From CAWFGW01 sp963815495 (lineage in GTDB: Bacteria; Bacteroidota; Bacteroidia; Cytophagales; JAAEPT01): DNA of 64,000 bases. Each line of letters begins with the position of its first letter. Within the stretch, counting starts at the first letter, position 1. Shown one piece after another: positions 19,123 to 29,732 of the stretch. The stretch spans positions 372,001-436,000 of the forward strand of contig CAWFGW010000028.1 of the NCBI GenBank assembly GCA_963815495.1, given 5' to 3'. The position numbers and the translations under genes were made by a program. A model generated the notes under the pieces. It was not told the DNA's origin. It saw nothing but the letters and a program-made list of their open reading frames with translations, and ran no database searches.

Positions 19123-19320
19123 TTTTTAGGAGTTAGCTTTTAGCTTTGTTTTCCATGTTTCCACATTCAGACTTCATGTTTCACATTTCAAAGTTTCGAA
19201 TTTCTCAATCTTGCTTCTTGACTCTTGGTTCTAGTTCATACTATCTTTCTACCTGCTACTTTCCTCCTTCAACCTTTTCCCATGTTTCATGTTTCAAATT
19301 TTCATATCTTTAATTTTAAA
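19123..19320. repeat. Pyrimidine-rich low-complexity tract with recurring CATGTTTC words
   Basis: About 200 bases of strongly T/C-biased top strand in which CATGTTTC recurs (near 19155, 19174, 19281 and 19288) among other TTTC-type words. No reading frame or clear hairpin is seen. It follows the 7-base array directly, so the two may form one composite non-coding repeat. Function unknown. Confidence 0.6.
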
Positions 19321-19327
19321 AAAATAT

Positions 19328-19696
19328 ATGGATACATCACGAAAAGTATTGATACTAGGGGCAACTACTAACACCAACAGATATGCTTACCGCGCAGCTG
19401 AAAGTCTCACTAAGCACGGATTTGATATTGTGCCAGTAGGAGTAAGGAAAGGTGAGGTTTTCGGAAAAACTATTTTGAATGATAAGTCGTTGGTGGATGA
19501 CATTCATACCGTTACGCTTTATGTGGGTCCGGCAAATTTAACGGAATGGGAAACCTATATTATTGATTTACATCCCAAACGTGTAATTTTTAATCCGGGT
19601 ACGGAGAATAAACCTTTCGAGGAGCGACTAAAAAAAGCAAATATCGAAGTAGAGCATGCCTGCACATTAGTGCTTTTAAATTTAGGGGCTTTTTAG
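19328..19696 (+). CDS. CoA-binding domain protein (YccU type)
   Basis: A 122-residue protein with the Rossmann-like CoA-binding fold: KVLILGATTNTNRYAYRAAE at the N-terminus, then GFDIVPVG and a conserved late Glu-His-Ala-Cys-Thr segment (VEHACTLVLL). Family members bind CoA alone; their role is poorly known. The ATG at 19328 is chosen because the upstream in-frame ATG at 19289 lies in the low-complexity tract. It is followed by gyrB on the same strand after about 90 bp. Confidence 0.85.
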   Translation: MDTSRKVLILGATTNTNRYAYRAAESLTKHGFDIVPVGVRKGEVFGKTILNDKSLVDDIHTVTLYVGPANLTEWETYIIDLHPKRVIFNPGTENKPFEERLKKANIEVEHACTLVLLNLGAF

Positions 19697-19750
19697 CCCG
19701 TTGGCAAGTGGTTTTCTGTGGAAAACTTTAACCCGTTTTTTGTCTCTTAA

Positions 19751-21739
<1,989 letters not shown>

Positions 21740-21768
21740 ATTATTTCTGTTTTCTTCCAACTTATTTG

Positions 21769-21825
21769 ACGACTGTCATTTATTGCAATCAAATTTTAAT
21801 TAATTTAGGCAAAAATGACAGTCGT
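21769..21825 (+). terminator. Perfect 12-bp inverted repeat after gyrB
   Basis: ACGACTGTCATT at 21769-21780 pairs with AATGACAGTCGT at 21814-21825 across a 33-base AT-rich loop, followed by TTTATTTT. Placement between gyrB and ppk1 and the T-run suggest a terminator; the long loop makes this less certain. Confidence 0.55.
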
Positions 21826-21848
21826 TTTATTTTAACAACGTTTAGATT

Positions 21849-23951
21849 ATGAATCCTTCTCAGGAAATCGCTCAAACAATTTATTCAAGTCCTTTAATTA
21901 GTCGTGACCTCAGTTGGTTACGTTTCAACCATCGTGTACTTGAGCAAGCCAAAAATCCTGATAGAACCATTTTAGAACGGCTTAAGTTTTTAGCGATTAC
22001 TTCTTCTAATTTAGATGAATTTTTAATGATTCGGGTAGGTAGTTTATACAATTACCTCGATTATGGAAAAAGTAGAATTGACTATTGTGGCTTGCGCGAA
22101 GAGCCATTTAAAGTAAAGTTGTTTGAAGAAATTCATAAATTCATCAACGAACAACGTGATTATTATGACAACCAATTAAAACCTTTAATGGGAAAAAATG
22201 GGTTTGACATACTTAGTTATAATGAGCTACCTGAAAAAACCAGAAAAAACTTAAACCTCGAATTTTCAAAAACTATTTTTCCGATTCTTACACCCATGGT
22301 GTATGACTCATTCCATGTTTTTCCAGTGTTATTAACTAAACTCATCACATTTGGTGTTGTAACACGAGGCACTACTAAAGAAGAAAAACTGAAATATTCG
22401 TTCATTCAAGTACCCAATAACCTTCCTCGTTTCTATGAAGTTGAACTGGATGGTAAGTTGATTTTTGTTCCTATTGAATCAATCATTGAAGCCAACATTC
22501 ATAAACTTTATAAAAACATTGAAATCGTTTCAGTAAACCTGTTCAGACTTTCACGAAATGGTGATTTTGATTATGATGATTACGATGAAGGAGAAGTAGA
22601 CTTTGTAGAAGAAATACAAAATAAACTCCAACAAAGGAAAACGGGCCGTGTGGTGCGCATGGAAATGCGTGCTGGTTTTGCTAAAAACCTCAATGACAAA
22701 CTGCTTAAGATTTTTAACATTGAACCCGTCAATCAGTTTGAGGTTAAAAATTTATTAGATCTATCAAGCTTATGGGCTATAATTGGTAATAAAAAGTTAG
22801 CGCACTTAATGCCTGATTTACCTGAGCCCGTTAAGCCACTATTTAGTGAACAGCTTAAAGAAAGAGGTTTTTTCAATTTCTTAAAAAAGCAGGATGTGGT
22901 TTTGCATCACCCATATAACAGTATGGATACGGTGGTGAAAATGCTTGAAGAAGCGGCACATGATCCAAAAGTGCTGGCGATTAAAATCACCATTTATCGT
23001 CTCGCTAAAAACTCGCGTGTAGCCACAGCGCTATTACATGCAGCAGAGAACGGGAAGCATGTATCCGTTCTTTTTGAAGTAAAGGCCCGTTTTGATGAAG
23101 AAAACAACATCGCCCAAGGGAAAATATTACAAAAAGCAGGGTGTTTTGTGATTTATGGTTTAGAAAAAGTTAAAACCCACACCAAGCTAATGATGATTGT
23201 TCGTCAAGAGAAAAACGATGTAACGCGCTATGTGCACATGTCGAGTGGTAACTACAATGAAGACACTGCACGCTTTTATACAGATACTAGTTTACTCTCT
23301 GCACGAAGAGTCTATGGAAACGATGTTTCTGAATTCTTTAATGTAATTACTGGTCATAGCCTTCCACCTTTATATCGCAAATTAATCACTACACCAGGTG
23401 ATATGCGTAAAAAACTTATTTTCCTAATCAGAAAAGAAGCTTCCAATGCGCGTAAAGGAGTTAAAAGTGCTGTGATTATCAAAGTGAACTCCCTGGAAGA
23501 TAAATTCATTATCGAAGAGTTGTATAAAGCCTCAAAAGTAGGTGTAAAAGTGAAGCTTATCGTTCGGGGAATTTGTTGCATTCGACCAAAAAGAAAAGGT
23601 TTAAGTGAAAATATTTCAGTGAAATCAGTTGTAGGAGATTTCTTAGAACACTCCCGGATTTACTATTTCCACAATGCTGGTGATCCGAAGGTGTATGGCG
23701 GTAGTGCTGATATTATGGTTCGAAGTTTCGAGAAACGTATTGAATCGTTGTTTTTAACAGAAGGTACCGCTGAAAAACAAATGATGGCTATTTTGGATTA
23801 CAGTTTACGTGATACCGTGAACTCATTTGAAATGTTAGAAAATGGCGAGTTCAAGAAAGTAGCTCCAAAATCGGGTGTAAAACCATTTAATTGTCACAAA
23901 GAGTTTTATAACCTTACAGAAGATGAAGTTCAAAAAGTAAAGTTGGTTTAA
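21849..23951 (+). CDS. ppk1: Polyphosphate kinase 1
   Basis: A 700-residue enzyme that reversibly polymerises the gamma-phosphate of ATP into polyphosphate. The N-terminal domain (LSWLRFNHRVLEQA), head domain and two PLD-like catalytic domains are visible; the conserved segments VKTHTKLMMI and YVHMSSGNYNEDTARFYTD contain the active-site histidines, the latter being the autophosphorylated one by family knowledge. Full length. folC starts 4 bp after its stop. Confidence 0.95.
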   Translation: MNPSQEIAQTIYSSPLISRDLSWLRFNHRVLEQAKNPDRTILERLKFLAITSSNLDEFLMIRVGSLYNYLDYGKSRIDYCGLREEPFKVKLFEEIHKFINEQRDYYDNQLKPLMGKNGFDILSYNELPEKTRKNLNLEFSKTIFPILTPMVYDSFHVFPVLLTKLITFGVVTRGTTKEEKLKYSFIQVPNNLPRFYEVELDGKLIFVPIESIIEANIHKLYKNIEIVSVNLFRLSRNGDFDYDDYDEGEVDFVEEIQNKLQQRKTGRVVRMEMRAGFAKNLNDKLLKIFNIEPVNQFEVKNLLDLSSLWAIIGNKKLAHLMPDLPEPVKPLFSEQLKERGFFNFLKKQDVVLHHPYNSMDTVVKMLEEAAHDPKVLAIKITIYRLAKNSRVATALLHAAENGKHVSVLFEVKARFDEENNIAQGKILQKAGCFVIYGLEKVKTHTKLMMIVRQEKNDVTRYVHMSSGNYNEDTARFYTDTSLLSARRVYGNDVSEFFNVITGHSLPPLYRKLITTPGDMRKKLIFLIRKEASNARKGVKSAVIIKVNSLEDKFIIEELYKASKVGVKVKLIVRGICCIRPKRKGLSENISVKSVVGDFLEHSRIYYFHNAGDPKVYGGSADIMVRSFEKRIESLFLTEGTAEKQMMAILDYSLRDTVNSFEMLENGEFKKVAPKSGVKPFNCHKEFYNLTEDEVQKVKLV

Positions 23952-23955
23952 TCCA

Positions 23956-25185
23956 TTGAACTACCAGGAAGTCATTCATTACTTATATAGCCAGCTCCCT
24001 GTTTTTCAAAATCAGGGAGCTGCTGCTTTAAACTATAAATTAGATAAGATTAAACAGATTTGTGAGCTATTAGGGAATCCACAGAATAAATTAAAGTGTA
24101 TTCATGTTGCTGGCACTAATGGAAAGGGAAGTACGAGCCACTTTATAGCTTCCATACTTCAGGAAAACGGCTATAAAGTTGGTTTATATACCTCACCGCA
24201 CCTGAAATCATTTACCGAACGCATACGTATAAATGGCAAAGAAATAGGAGAGCGGGAGGTGATCGATTTTGTGGTGAACTACAAAAACATCATTGAAGAT
24301 CTAAAACCTTCATTTTTTGAGTGGACGGTAGCATTAGCTTTTTATTACTTTGCCAAGCAGCAAGTTGATCTGGCAGTGATTGAAGTTGGAATGGGGGGCA
24401 GATTAGATTCCACCAATATCATTCACCCATTGTTATCGATCATTACTACTATTGGATTAGATCACGAGCAATTTTTGGGTACCACACTACATCAGATTGC
24501 AAGAGAAAAAGCAGGGATTATTAAACCTCGCACTCCTGTGTTAATCAGTGAAACACAAGCCGAAACCACTGCGGTGTTTAAAGAATTTGCTATAAAAAAT
24601 CAATGTAAAATCAAATGGGTAGATCAAAGTTCAGCGAACTATTTGAGAGGGATGAACCTCACATACCCTAATTACTTGAAGCGAAATGCGCAAACAGCCT
24701 GTCATGCAATAGTTGAGTTAGAACAACAAGGTTATTCCATCAACTACGGAACATTCTACGATGGACTACAAAAGGTAACGACCAATACGGGGTTGAAAGG
24801 ACGGTGGCAGACGTTAGATTTTTATCCGTTAACAATCTGTGATACAGGTCATAATAAGGATGGGGTTAAACAAGTTGTTGATAACTTATCGCAACTTGAA
24901 TATCATCATTTACACATCGTTTTTGGGGTGGTGAAAGATAAAGAACTGAGTGGGATGCTAAGTTTACTCCCCCCAACAGCTACTTATTATTGGTGTTCAC
25001 CACAAATCGCCCGAGCGTTGCCAGCCGAAGAGTTAAAGCAGCAAGCAGAAAAACATGGTCTAGCAGGTAATATATATACTTCAGTAGCGAATGCGATTCA
25101 GGCTGCGAAAGAAACATCCAAAAAAAATGATGTCATTTTCATTGGAGGAAGTAACTTTGTGGTAGCAGAAATTGAAGATTTGTAG
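23956..25185 (+). CDS. folC: Folylpolyglutamate/dihydrofolate synthase FolC
   Basis: A 409-residue Mur-ligase-type enzyme that adds glutamate to folates and may also make dihydrofolate. Visible: the N-terminal MNYQEVIHYLYSQLPVFQNQ, the P-loop GTNGKGSTSH, the segment VGMGGRLDSTNII and GHNKDG in the C-terminal domain. The start codon is TTG at 23956, which gives the family-typical N-terminus; no ATG or GTG fits better. trmB begins 3 bp after its stop. Confidence 0.92.
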   Translation: MNYQEVIHYLYSQLPVFQNQGAAALNYKLDKIKQICELLGNPQNKLKCIHVAGTNGKGSTSHFIASILQENGYKVGLYTSPHLKSFTERIRINGKEIGEREVIDFVVNYKNIIEDLKPSFFEWTVALAFYYFAKQQVDLAVIEVGMGGRLDSTNIIHPLLSIITTIGLDHEQFLGTTLHQIAREKAGIIKPRTPVLISETQAETTAVFKEFAIKNQCKIKWVDQSSANYLRGMNLTYPNYLKRNAQTACHAIVELEQQGYSINYGTFYDGLQKVTTNTGLKGRWQTLDFYPLTICDTGHNKDGVKQVVDNLSQLEYHHLHIVFGVVKDKELSGMLSLLPPTATYYWCSPQIARALPAEELKQQAEKHGLAGNIYTSVANAIQAAKETSKKNDVIFIGGSNFVVAEIEDL

Positions 25186-25188
25186 CGA

Positions 25189-25854
25189 ATGACCTCAACA
25201 AGAAATAAATTAGAGAAGTTTGAATACATCAAAAAGAGTCCTTTAGTATTAGAATGGAAAAAAGACATCTTTGAAACCATTAAAGGAAATTGGGCTGATT
25301 TTTTTAAAAATCAAAACCCTATAACTGTGGAGTTGGGGTGTGGAAGAGGGGAGTATACCGTTGGTTTAGCACGAGTATTCCCTAACCGCAACCACATCGG
25401 GGTTGATATTAAGGGAAACCGAATATGGAAAGGCACAAAAACCGCTACGGACGAAGGGTTAACCAATGTTGCTTTTTTGAGAACACAAATATTACTAATT
25501 GATAAATTTTTCGAAGAAGGTGAAGTGGATGAAATATGGATTACTTTCCCTGACCCACGTCCGAAAGATAGCGACATTAAAAGACGATTAGTCGCCCCTC
25601 GATTTATACGGCTCTATGAAAAATTCTTGAAAAATGGAGGGGTTTTACATTTGAAAACTGACAACGAAGGTTTTTTTGATTATGCGATGGAGGTGTTTAC
25701 GGAAGAAAAAAAAGACATTCTTATCGCTACCAAAGACCTCTATAGCCACCCTGAATTATTGAAAGAACACTACGGGATACAAACCGCTTTTGAAAAAGAA
25801 TATTTAAGTAAAGGTGTCACCATTAAGTACTTAAGGGTGGTTTTGACTAAGTAA
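25189..25854 (+). CDS. trmB: tRNA (guanine-N7)-methyltransferase
   Basis: A 221-residue SAM-dependent methyltransferase that makes m7G46 in tRNA. The SAM-binding motif VELGCGRGEYTVGLA, the family-typical HIGVDIKGNRIWKG and ITFPDPRPKDSDIKRRLVAP, and a late LHLKTDN segment are all present. Slightly basic, cytoplasmic, normal length. Co-directional with ppk1 and folC. Confidence 0.95.
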   Translation: MTSTRNKLEKFEYIKKSPLVLEWKKDIFETIKGNWADFFKNQNPITVELGCGRGEYTVGLARVFPNRNHIGVDIKGNRIWKGTKTATDEGLTNVAFLRTQILLIDKFFEEGEVDEIWITFPDPRPKDSDIKRRLVAPRFIRLYEKFLKNGGVLHLKTDNEGFFDYAMEVFTEEKKDILIATKDLYSHPELLKEHYGIQTAFEKEYLSKGVTIKYLRVVLTK

Positions 25855-25855
25855 A

Positions 25856-25898
25856 ACTGTGTATTATTAACCCTGATAGTGGGGAGAGTCTACACAGT
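25856..25898 (+). terminator. Weak stem-loop after trmB
   Basis: ACTGTGTA at 25856-25863 pairs with TACACAGT at 25891-25898, enclosing a smaller CCC/GGG stem. A GATTTT stretch follows. It overlaps the trmB stop region by position only; a terminator role is tentative. Confidence 0.35.
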
Positions 25899-25984
25899 GA
25901 TTTTCAACAATATCCTATATAAGCGAAATAAATACCTTTTTATAATTGGCATTATGTTCGGTTTAGTAGTATAAAACTAAAGCC

Positions 25985-26449
25985 ATGAATAATAAAGTCG
26001 ATGTATCCAAAAAAATAAGTCAAATTGTTAGCAAAACATACGATGCGATAGCAATTTACACGAGCATATGTGAAGATATTTTAAACTCTGAAATACAACA
26101 AGTATGCAAAGATATTGTTTCACAGAAGAAGCAGTTTGTAAGTGAGCTTTCAGCTCAACACGCAAAGATTGGTGGAAAAATAGTGGATGAAAATAATTAT
26201 AAAGAATTATTGACCCGTCCATGGGTTGAATTAGTTCCCTCATCATCAATGAAAGACAAAGAATTGATCGATCATTGTATCACAGCTGAATGGAATGCAA
26301 GTGACGATTATGATGATTTGTTAATTAAAGGAATTGAAGTAGGAAGTGATTTATATAAAGTTGCCACTAGCCATCGATCGATGATTAATCAATCGTTAAG
26401 AAAGTTAGAAATGTTGAATAAAGGAATTAGTGTAGACGTTTTCCATTAA
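25985..26449 (+). CDS. DUF2383/PA2169-type four-helix-bundle protein
   Basis: A 154-residue soluble, helix-rich protein without signal peptide. The pattern of four amphipathic helices, with Glu/His/Asp residues in DEN, CITAEWNASDDYDDLL and SHRSMINQSL, matches the ferritin-like PA2169/DUF2383 family, proteins of unknown function often linked to stress. It stands alone and ends at a bidirectional terminator shared with the convergent amylase gene. Confidence 0.65.
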   Translation: MNNKVDVSKKISQIVSKTYDAIAIYTSICEDILNSEIQQVCKDIVSQKKQFVSELSAQHAKIGGKIVDENNYKELLTRPWVELVPSSSMKDKELIDHCITAEWNASDDYDDLLIKGIEVGSDLYKVATSHRSMINQSLRKLEMLNKGISVDVFH

Positions 26450-26465
26450 ATTTTTTAAAAAAATT

Positions 26466-26492
26466 TAGGGTTTGACTAAATGCCAAACCCTA
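26466..26492. terminator. Bidirectional terminator between DUF2383 gene and amylase gene
   Basis: A perfect 9-bp stem, TAGGGTTTG at 26466-26474 and CAAACCCTA at 26484-26492, with a 9-base loop. It is flanked by A/T runs on both sides and sits between two convergent genes, 8 bp before the amylase stop codon. Confidence 0.75.
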
Positions 26493-26499
26493 TTAATAC

Positions 26500-27990
26500 T
26501 TAAGTTTTTTTAACCCACACCGAAACACTGCCTGCTATACAACGGAACTCTCCCCAACCACTTTTATTAATAATAATTTCACCTTCAGAATTTCCAAGCA
26601 AGTCAACATATTTTTCGCCAATGTGTTTTCTTCCCATTTCCATGGCTTTAGTACCATTGTCGCCATTACTCATCACAACTGCTAATCCAGAATTTTCGCG
26701 TTCATCTACTCCAATTCGTGTCCAGCCAATACAGGTGTCATGATCAAAATAATCGTATTGCTCTCCGTAGGCATACTCTTTTCTAGCGACCAACAATTTT
26801 TCCAGTTCAGTAACTTGAAGTAATTCTATTTCATGGTCATTGCCATCAGCACCTTTGTCCGTATACTTTGCACCATACAAATCAGGATAAAATACGCACG
26901 GTAAACCATCAATTCTTAGTAAAATTAATGCATAAGCTAAGGATTTAAACCAGTGGTCTATCGGTGATTCAACAGCTTGAAGTGGCTGAGAATCGTGGTT
27001 GTCGATAAACGTCACACTTTTAGTCGGATTCTTATTTGTAAGAGAATTATCCAATACCTGTCTTAAATCGTACTGGTTACCTCCAGTTGCAGCAATGTGA
27101 AAATTGTAATGAAGCGGAATATCATAGAGATGTACTTTTCCCTCCGTTAAATCAATAAACTGATTCAAGCTTTCAGCATTGTTTTCCCAGAACTCACCAA
27201 CAAAAAATATTTTTCCTTGCTTGATTTCATACAGGTAGTTCATCCATTCAATTAGGAAATTGTAGGAGATGTGTTTTATTGCATCAATTCTAAAACCATT
27301 CACATGCATGTGATCTAACATCCACTTTGCCCAATATTTCATTTCATCTTTTACTGCTGGGTTTCTATATTCAATGTCAGAATACATTAAATAATCGTTG
27401 TTTCCATCCTCATTACATGCCACTTCTTCCCAATCATCGCCAAAGGGGTTTTTTATAGAAAAAATGGCTGATTTTTGATTTTTTTGATCCCAGTCAACAC
27501 CAGAAAAACAGGACCTATCCCATATAAATTCAGAGTATTTACCTTTTCTACCAGGAAAGGTGAATTTTGTAAAAGCTTCTATTTCATATGGATCTGTGAT
27601 AACCTTGTTTCGATCTTTAGGGTCAACCTCTACCACAGTAACCGTTTCATGTTCATCCGCGCCTGCTTTATGATTCAAAACGGCATCGGCAATAATTTCA
27701 ACGCCATGTTCTTTTGCAATAGAAATTGCCTTTTCAAGTTCTTCTTTAGTACCATACTTTGTGCGTGTAGTACCTTTTTGGTCAAATTCCCCTAAATCAA
27801 ATAAGTCATAGGCATCATAACCCACGCTATCACCACCACCGGTAGCCTTGCTTGCAGGAGGGATCCATACCATGTTTACGCCCATTTTACTTAAGCGAGG
27901 AATTTCATTTGCTAATTTTTGCCACAGGTTTTCTTGTGTAGGGAAATACCAATGAAAAAATTGGATTAAAGTCTTATTATCTTGATTCAT
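26500..27990 (-). CDS. Cytoplasmic alpha-amylase (GH13)
   Basis: A 496-residue GH13 enzyme without a signal peptide, so probably acting on intracellular alpha-1,4-glucan. The four conserved regions are present: ADAVLNH (Asp102, His107), GFRIDAIKH with the nucleophile Asp236, GEFWEN with acid/base Glu266, and FIDNHDSQ with the transition-state Asp. An ordered (beta/alpha)8 barrel plus a C-terminal beta domain (SVSVWVKKT) fits the AmyA-type cytoplasmic amylases. Single gene, its own promoter presumably upstream of 27990. Confidence 0.93.
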   Translation of the reverse strand: MNQDNKTLIQFFHWYFPTQENLWQKLANEIPRLSKMGVNMVWIPPASKATGGGDSVGYDAYDLFDLGEFDQKGTTRTKYGTKEELEKAISIAKEHGVEIIADAVLNHKAGADEHETVTVVEVDPKDRNKVITDPYEIEAFTKFTFPGRKGKYSEFIWDRSCFSGVDWDQKNQKSAIFSIKNPFGDDWEEVACNEDGNNDYLMYSDIEYRNPAVKDEMKYWAKWMLDHMHVNGFRIDAIKHISYNFLIEWMNYLYEIKQGKIFFVGEFWENNAESLNQFIDLTEGKVHLYDIPLHYNFHIAATGGNQYDLRQVLDNSLTNKNPTKSVTFIDNHDSQPLQAVESPIDHWFKSLAYALILLRIDGLPCVFYPDLYGAKYTDKGADGNDHEIELLQVTELEKLLVARKEYAYGEQYDYFDHDTCIGWTRIGVDERENSGLAVVMSNGDNGTKAMEMGRKHIGEKYVDLLGNSEGEIIINKSGWGEFRCIAGSVSVWVKKT

Positions 27991-28221
27991 GTTGAGTTAA
28001 ATTTGAAAATCGCTTATCTAAAGGAAGACCAAATAATAAATGGCTTAATTTTGAAAATAATCAGGGATTAAAAGTCCGTTCTACTGGGATTTTACTCGAA
28101 GTGGGGATTTTGTGCTACAGTGAGTTCAATAAGAGGGAGTTTTTAACCTGTGATATTGATTAAGAAAGCGATATTGAAGCATATAATAACTCTTGGCTAT
28201 CGTTTTGTGTAGGAGCATCCC

Positions 28222-28572
28222 ATGGAATTCTTATTACAACTCATTGCAACACCATTAGTCATTCTGGGAATGGCTAAAATGGATCCTAAAATACGTGTAG
28301 CAGACACACGAGCAGCAGTCATTACTTCAATATTTATTCTCCTTATCGGATTTTTAATCGGTTGGTTAATTACGTTAATTTTTAACGTGTTAACGCTAGG
28401 CTTATTTTGGATAGTCGGTCTGGGTATAATTACCAGAACAATTGCTTATGCGGTAGTCATTGAAATTGTGGATGGGTTTATTAAAAAATTTAAGACAGAC
28501 GGGTTTATGCCCTCGTTGAAGTTAGCCGTAGTATTGGCAGTCATTTGGGGTGTGATTGATTTTATGTTTTAA
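28222..28572 (+). CDS. Small four-helix membrane protein, Phage_holin_4_2 family
   Basis: A 116-residue protein with about four membrane helices; motifs GFLIGWLITLIFNVLTLGLF and DGFIKKFKTDGF match the family named after a phage holin (PF04020). The name is historical: chromosomal members such as this one are not near phage genes and their role is unknown. No phage gene is found nearby. A GGAG stretch (28211-28214) lies 7 bases ahead of the ATG, a clear ribosome-binding site and unusual in this window. Confidence 0.75.
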   Translation: MEFLLQLIATPLVILGMAKMDPKIRVADTRAAVITSIFILLIGFLIGWLITLIFNVLTLGLFWIVGLGIITRTIAYAVVIEIVDGFIKKFKTDGFMPSLKLAVVLAVIWGVIDFMF

Positions 28573-28580
28573 AGAAATAT

Positions 28581-28603
28581 ATCTCTCAACTTGAGTTCGA
28601 GAT
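28581..28603 (+). terminator. Stem-loop after the holin-like gene
   Basis: ATCTC at 28581-28585 and GAGAT at 28599-28603 enclose a second arm (CAACT/AGTT). The stem begins 8 bases after the stop codon and is followed by an A-rich rather than T-rich tract, so terminator function is tentative. Confidence 0.35.
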
Positions 28604-28613
28604 TAGAAAAAAA

Positions 28614-28652
28614 CGTCATTGCGAATGGAACGTAGTGAAGTGCGGCAATCTC
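28614..28652. repeat. REP-like CGTCATTGCGA...GCAATCTC intergenic element
   Basis: A 39-base element that begins CGTCATTGCGA and ends GCGGCAATCTC, with ATTGC/GCAAT able to pair. It matches a dispersed intergenic palindrome I know from many bacterial genomes, including Bacteroidota. Only one copy is in this window, so its repeat status rests on general knowledge. Confidence 0.6.
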
Positions 28653-28669
28653 CTAATTGTAACAACGGG

Positions 28670-28820
28670 TTTTTTCCCAATCAGAGTTATCTGCAAAAAA
28701 ACTCTGATATATATTACTTTTCTATTTCTACAATCGTGTTTTAACCCGTGTCGGAGACACTACTTTTAATTTTAACTATATAGTTTGCTTTGCTAGACTA
28801 TGGAGAGGGTAGTGTAGATT
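28670..28820. repeat. Dispersed repeat A, first copy
   Basis: A 150-base non-coding element with a diverged direct copy at 32330-32480. Shared words include TTTTCCCAATCAGAG, TATCTG, TATTTCT, AACCCGTGTC, GAGACACT and GGAGAG. GTGTC and GAGACAC around a short loop can form a hairpin. It lies between the REP-like element and an unknown membrane protein gene. Confidence 0.8.
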
Positions 28821-28854
28821 AGCCCTGTGTTTATTTGCCTTTTGTTACAAGCTT

Positions 28855-29472
28855 TTATTTCCCATACACAATAGCCAAGATGAAAGGGATGGTTATTATT
28901 ATTGAGATTATTAATGGTTTCCAAATCTTCTTTTTTCTGTGTTTCTGTTCTTTCCCAATATGCTTGTTCCAAAAAAATTCAGTTAAAATGAGAGCTCCTC
29001 CAAAATTGAAGAGTAATGCTAAGTTAGTATTCGTTCTAAACTGGTTAACTACGGTAATTATCACTGCTGTGTATCCGATACCAAAAATCAATACCCAAAA
29101 TCTTGCTTGTTTGTTATTAACTGCTTTTAAATTCGACATTAAAAGAACCGCACCAAAAATCGTAGAGAAAACTGTAGAAAACATAGTGATTGCTGTTTTA
29201 GTGTATAGTTCAGGAGCATTGGGATCATCCGTAAAATATTTATTCTCCTTATTAAGAACTAACTTCTTCTGCTCTTCCAGTTTAATGGCCTTTTCCTGAA
29301 TTAGAACTTTCTCTGCCTCTACAATTTCATCAGATTTAAGATTGCGCTCTTCGAGCTCCCAAATCGCGGCTAGACGAGCATCCTCAATGTATGTTTTATT
29401 ATTAGCAATCAGAGCCTTTAATTCAGCTTCTGTTTTGCTAGACATTGTTTTCGAGAAATGATTTTTATTCAT
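28855..29472 (-). CDS. Unknown membrane protein with charged N-terminal helix region
   Basis: A 205-residue protein. Residues about 10-80 are a charged helical region (AAIWELEERN, then Glu/Lys-rich), followed by four or five membrane helices; the line ALILTEFFWNKHIG and the NDPNAPE-like segment DDPNAPELYTK look like features of an undescribed family in this phylum. I do not recognise a function. A second ATG at residue 10 (29445) is an alternative start. The gene lies between copies of dispersed repeats A and B, which suggests accessory status. Confidence 0.7.
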   Translation of the reverse strand: MNKNHFSKTMSSKTEAELKALIANNKTYIEDARLAAIWELEERNLKSDEIVEAEKVLIQEKAIKLEEQKKLVLNKENKYFTDDPNAPELYTKTAITMFSTVFSTIFGAVLLMSNLKAVNNKQARFWVLIFGIGYTAVIITVVNQFRTNTNLALLFNFGGALILTEFFWNKHIGKEQKHRKKKIWKPLIISIIITIPFILAIVYGK

Positions 29473-29584
29473 TGTGGTTTATTTTCTCTAACAATTGAAT
29501 AAACCACATTTGTAGTTTATACAGTATATATTTTTATAAGTGGACTAAGTTACTACAAAATTTTTGTGATGAGTACATGACATA

Positions 29585-29622
29585 TCCTGAAAAAGCTCAA
29601 TTTAAGCCAGTGGGGGAATTAA
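29585..29622. repeat. Dispersed repeat B, first copy
   Basis: About 37 bases sharing CTGAAAAAGCT, TTAAGCCAGTGG and GGAA with 32551-32588 in the same order and orientation. Non-coding. It lies after the unknown membrane protein gene and before the GH9 terminator. Confidence 0.7.
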
Positions 29623-29659
29623 CTTGCGTGACACAACAACGAAAAAAGTTTAAAAATTA

Positions 29660-29700
29660 GTTTCAATGGGTACAACTTAAAGGCTTGTGCGCATTGAAAC
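29660..29700 (-). terminator. Terminator of the GH9 gene
   Basis: A perfect 9-bp stem, GTTTCAATG at 29660-29668 and CATTGAAAC at 29692-29700, with a nested ACAA/TTGT stem inside. On the minus strand it follows the GH9 stop by about 33 bases and is followed by a T-rich run. Confidence 0.6.
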
Positions 29701-29732
29701 CTCTTCATCTTTTATATTCTACTACCAGTATC

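Noticed and set aside
28222..28572. Holin-like gene as a sign of a prophage
   Set aside because: Only the family name suggests phage. No capsid, tail, integrase, lysis or regulatory phage gene is nearby.
28835..29299. A 154-residue top-strand frame with hydrophobic stretches
   Set aside because: It lies antisense to the unknown membrane protein gene at 28855-29472, whose protein has coherent helices and a charged N-terminus. The top-strand frame looks like a shadow of it.
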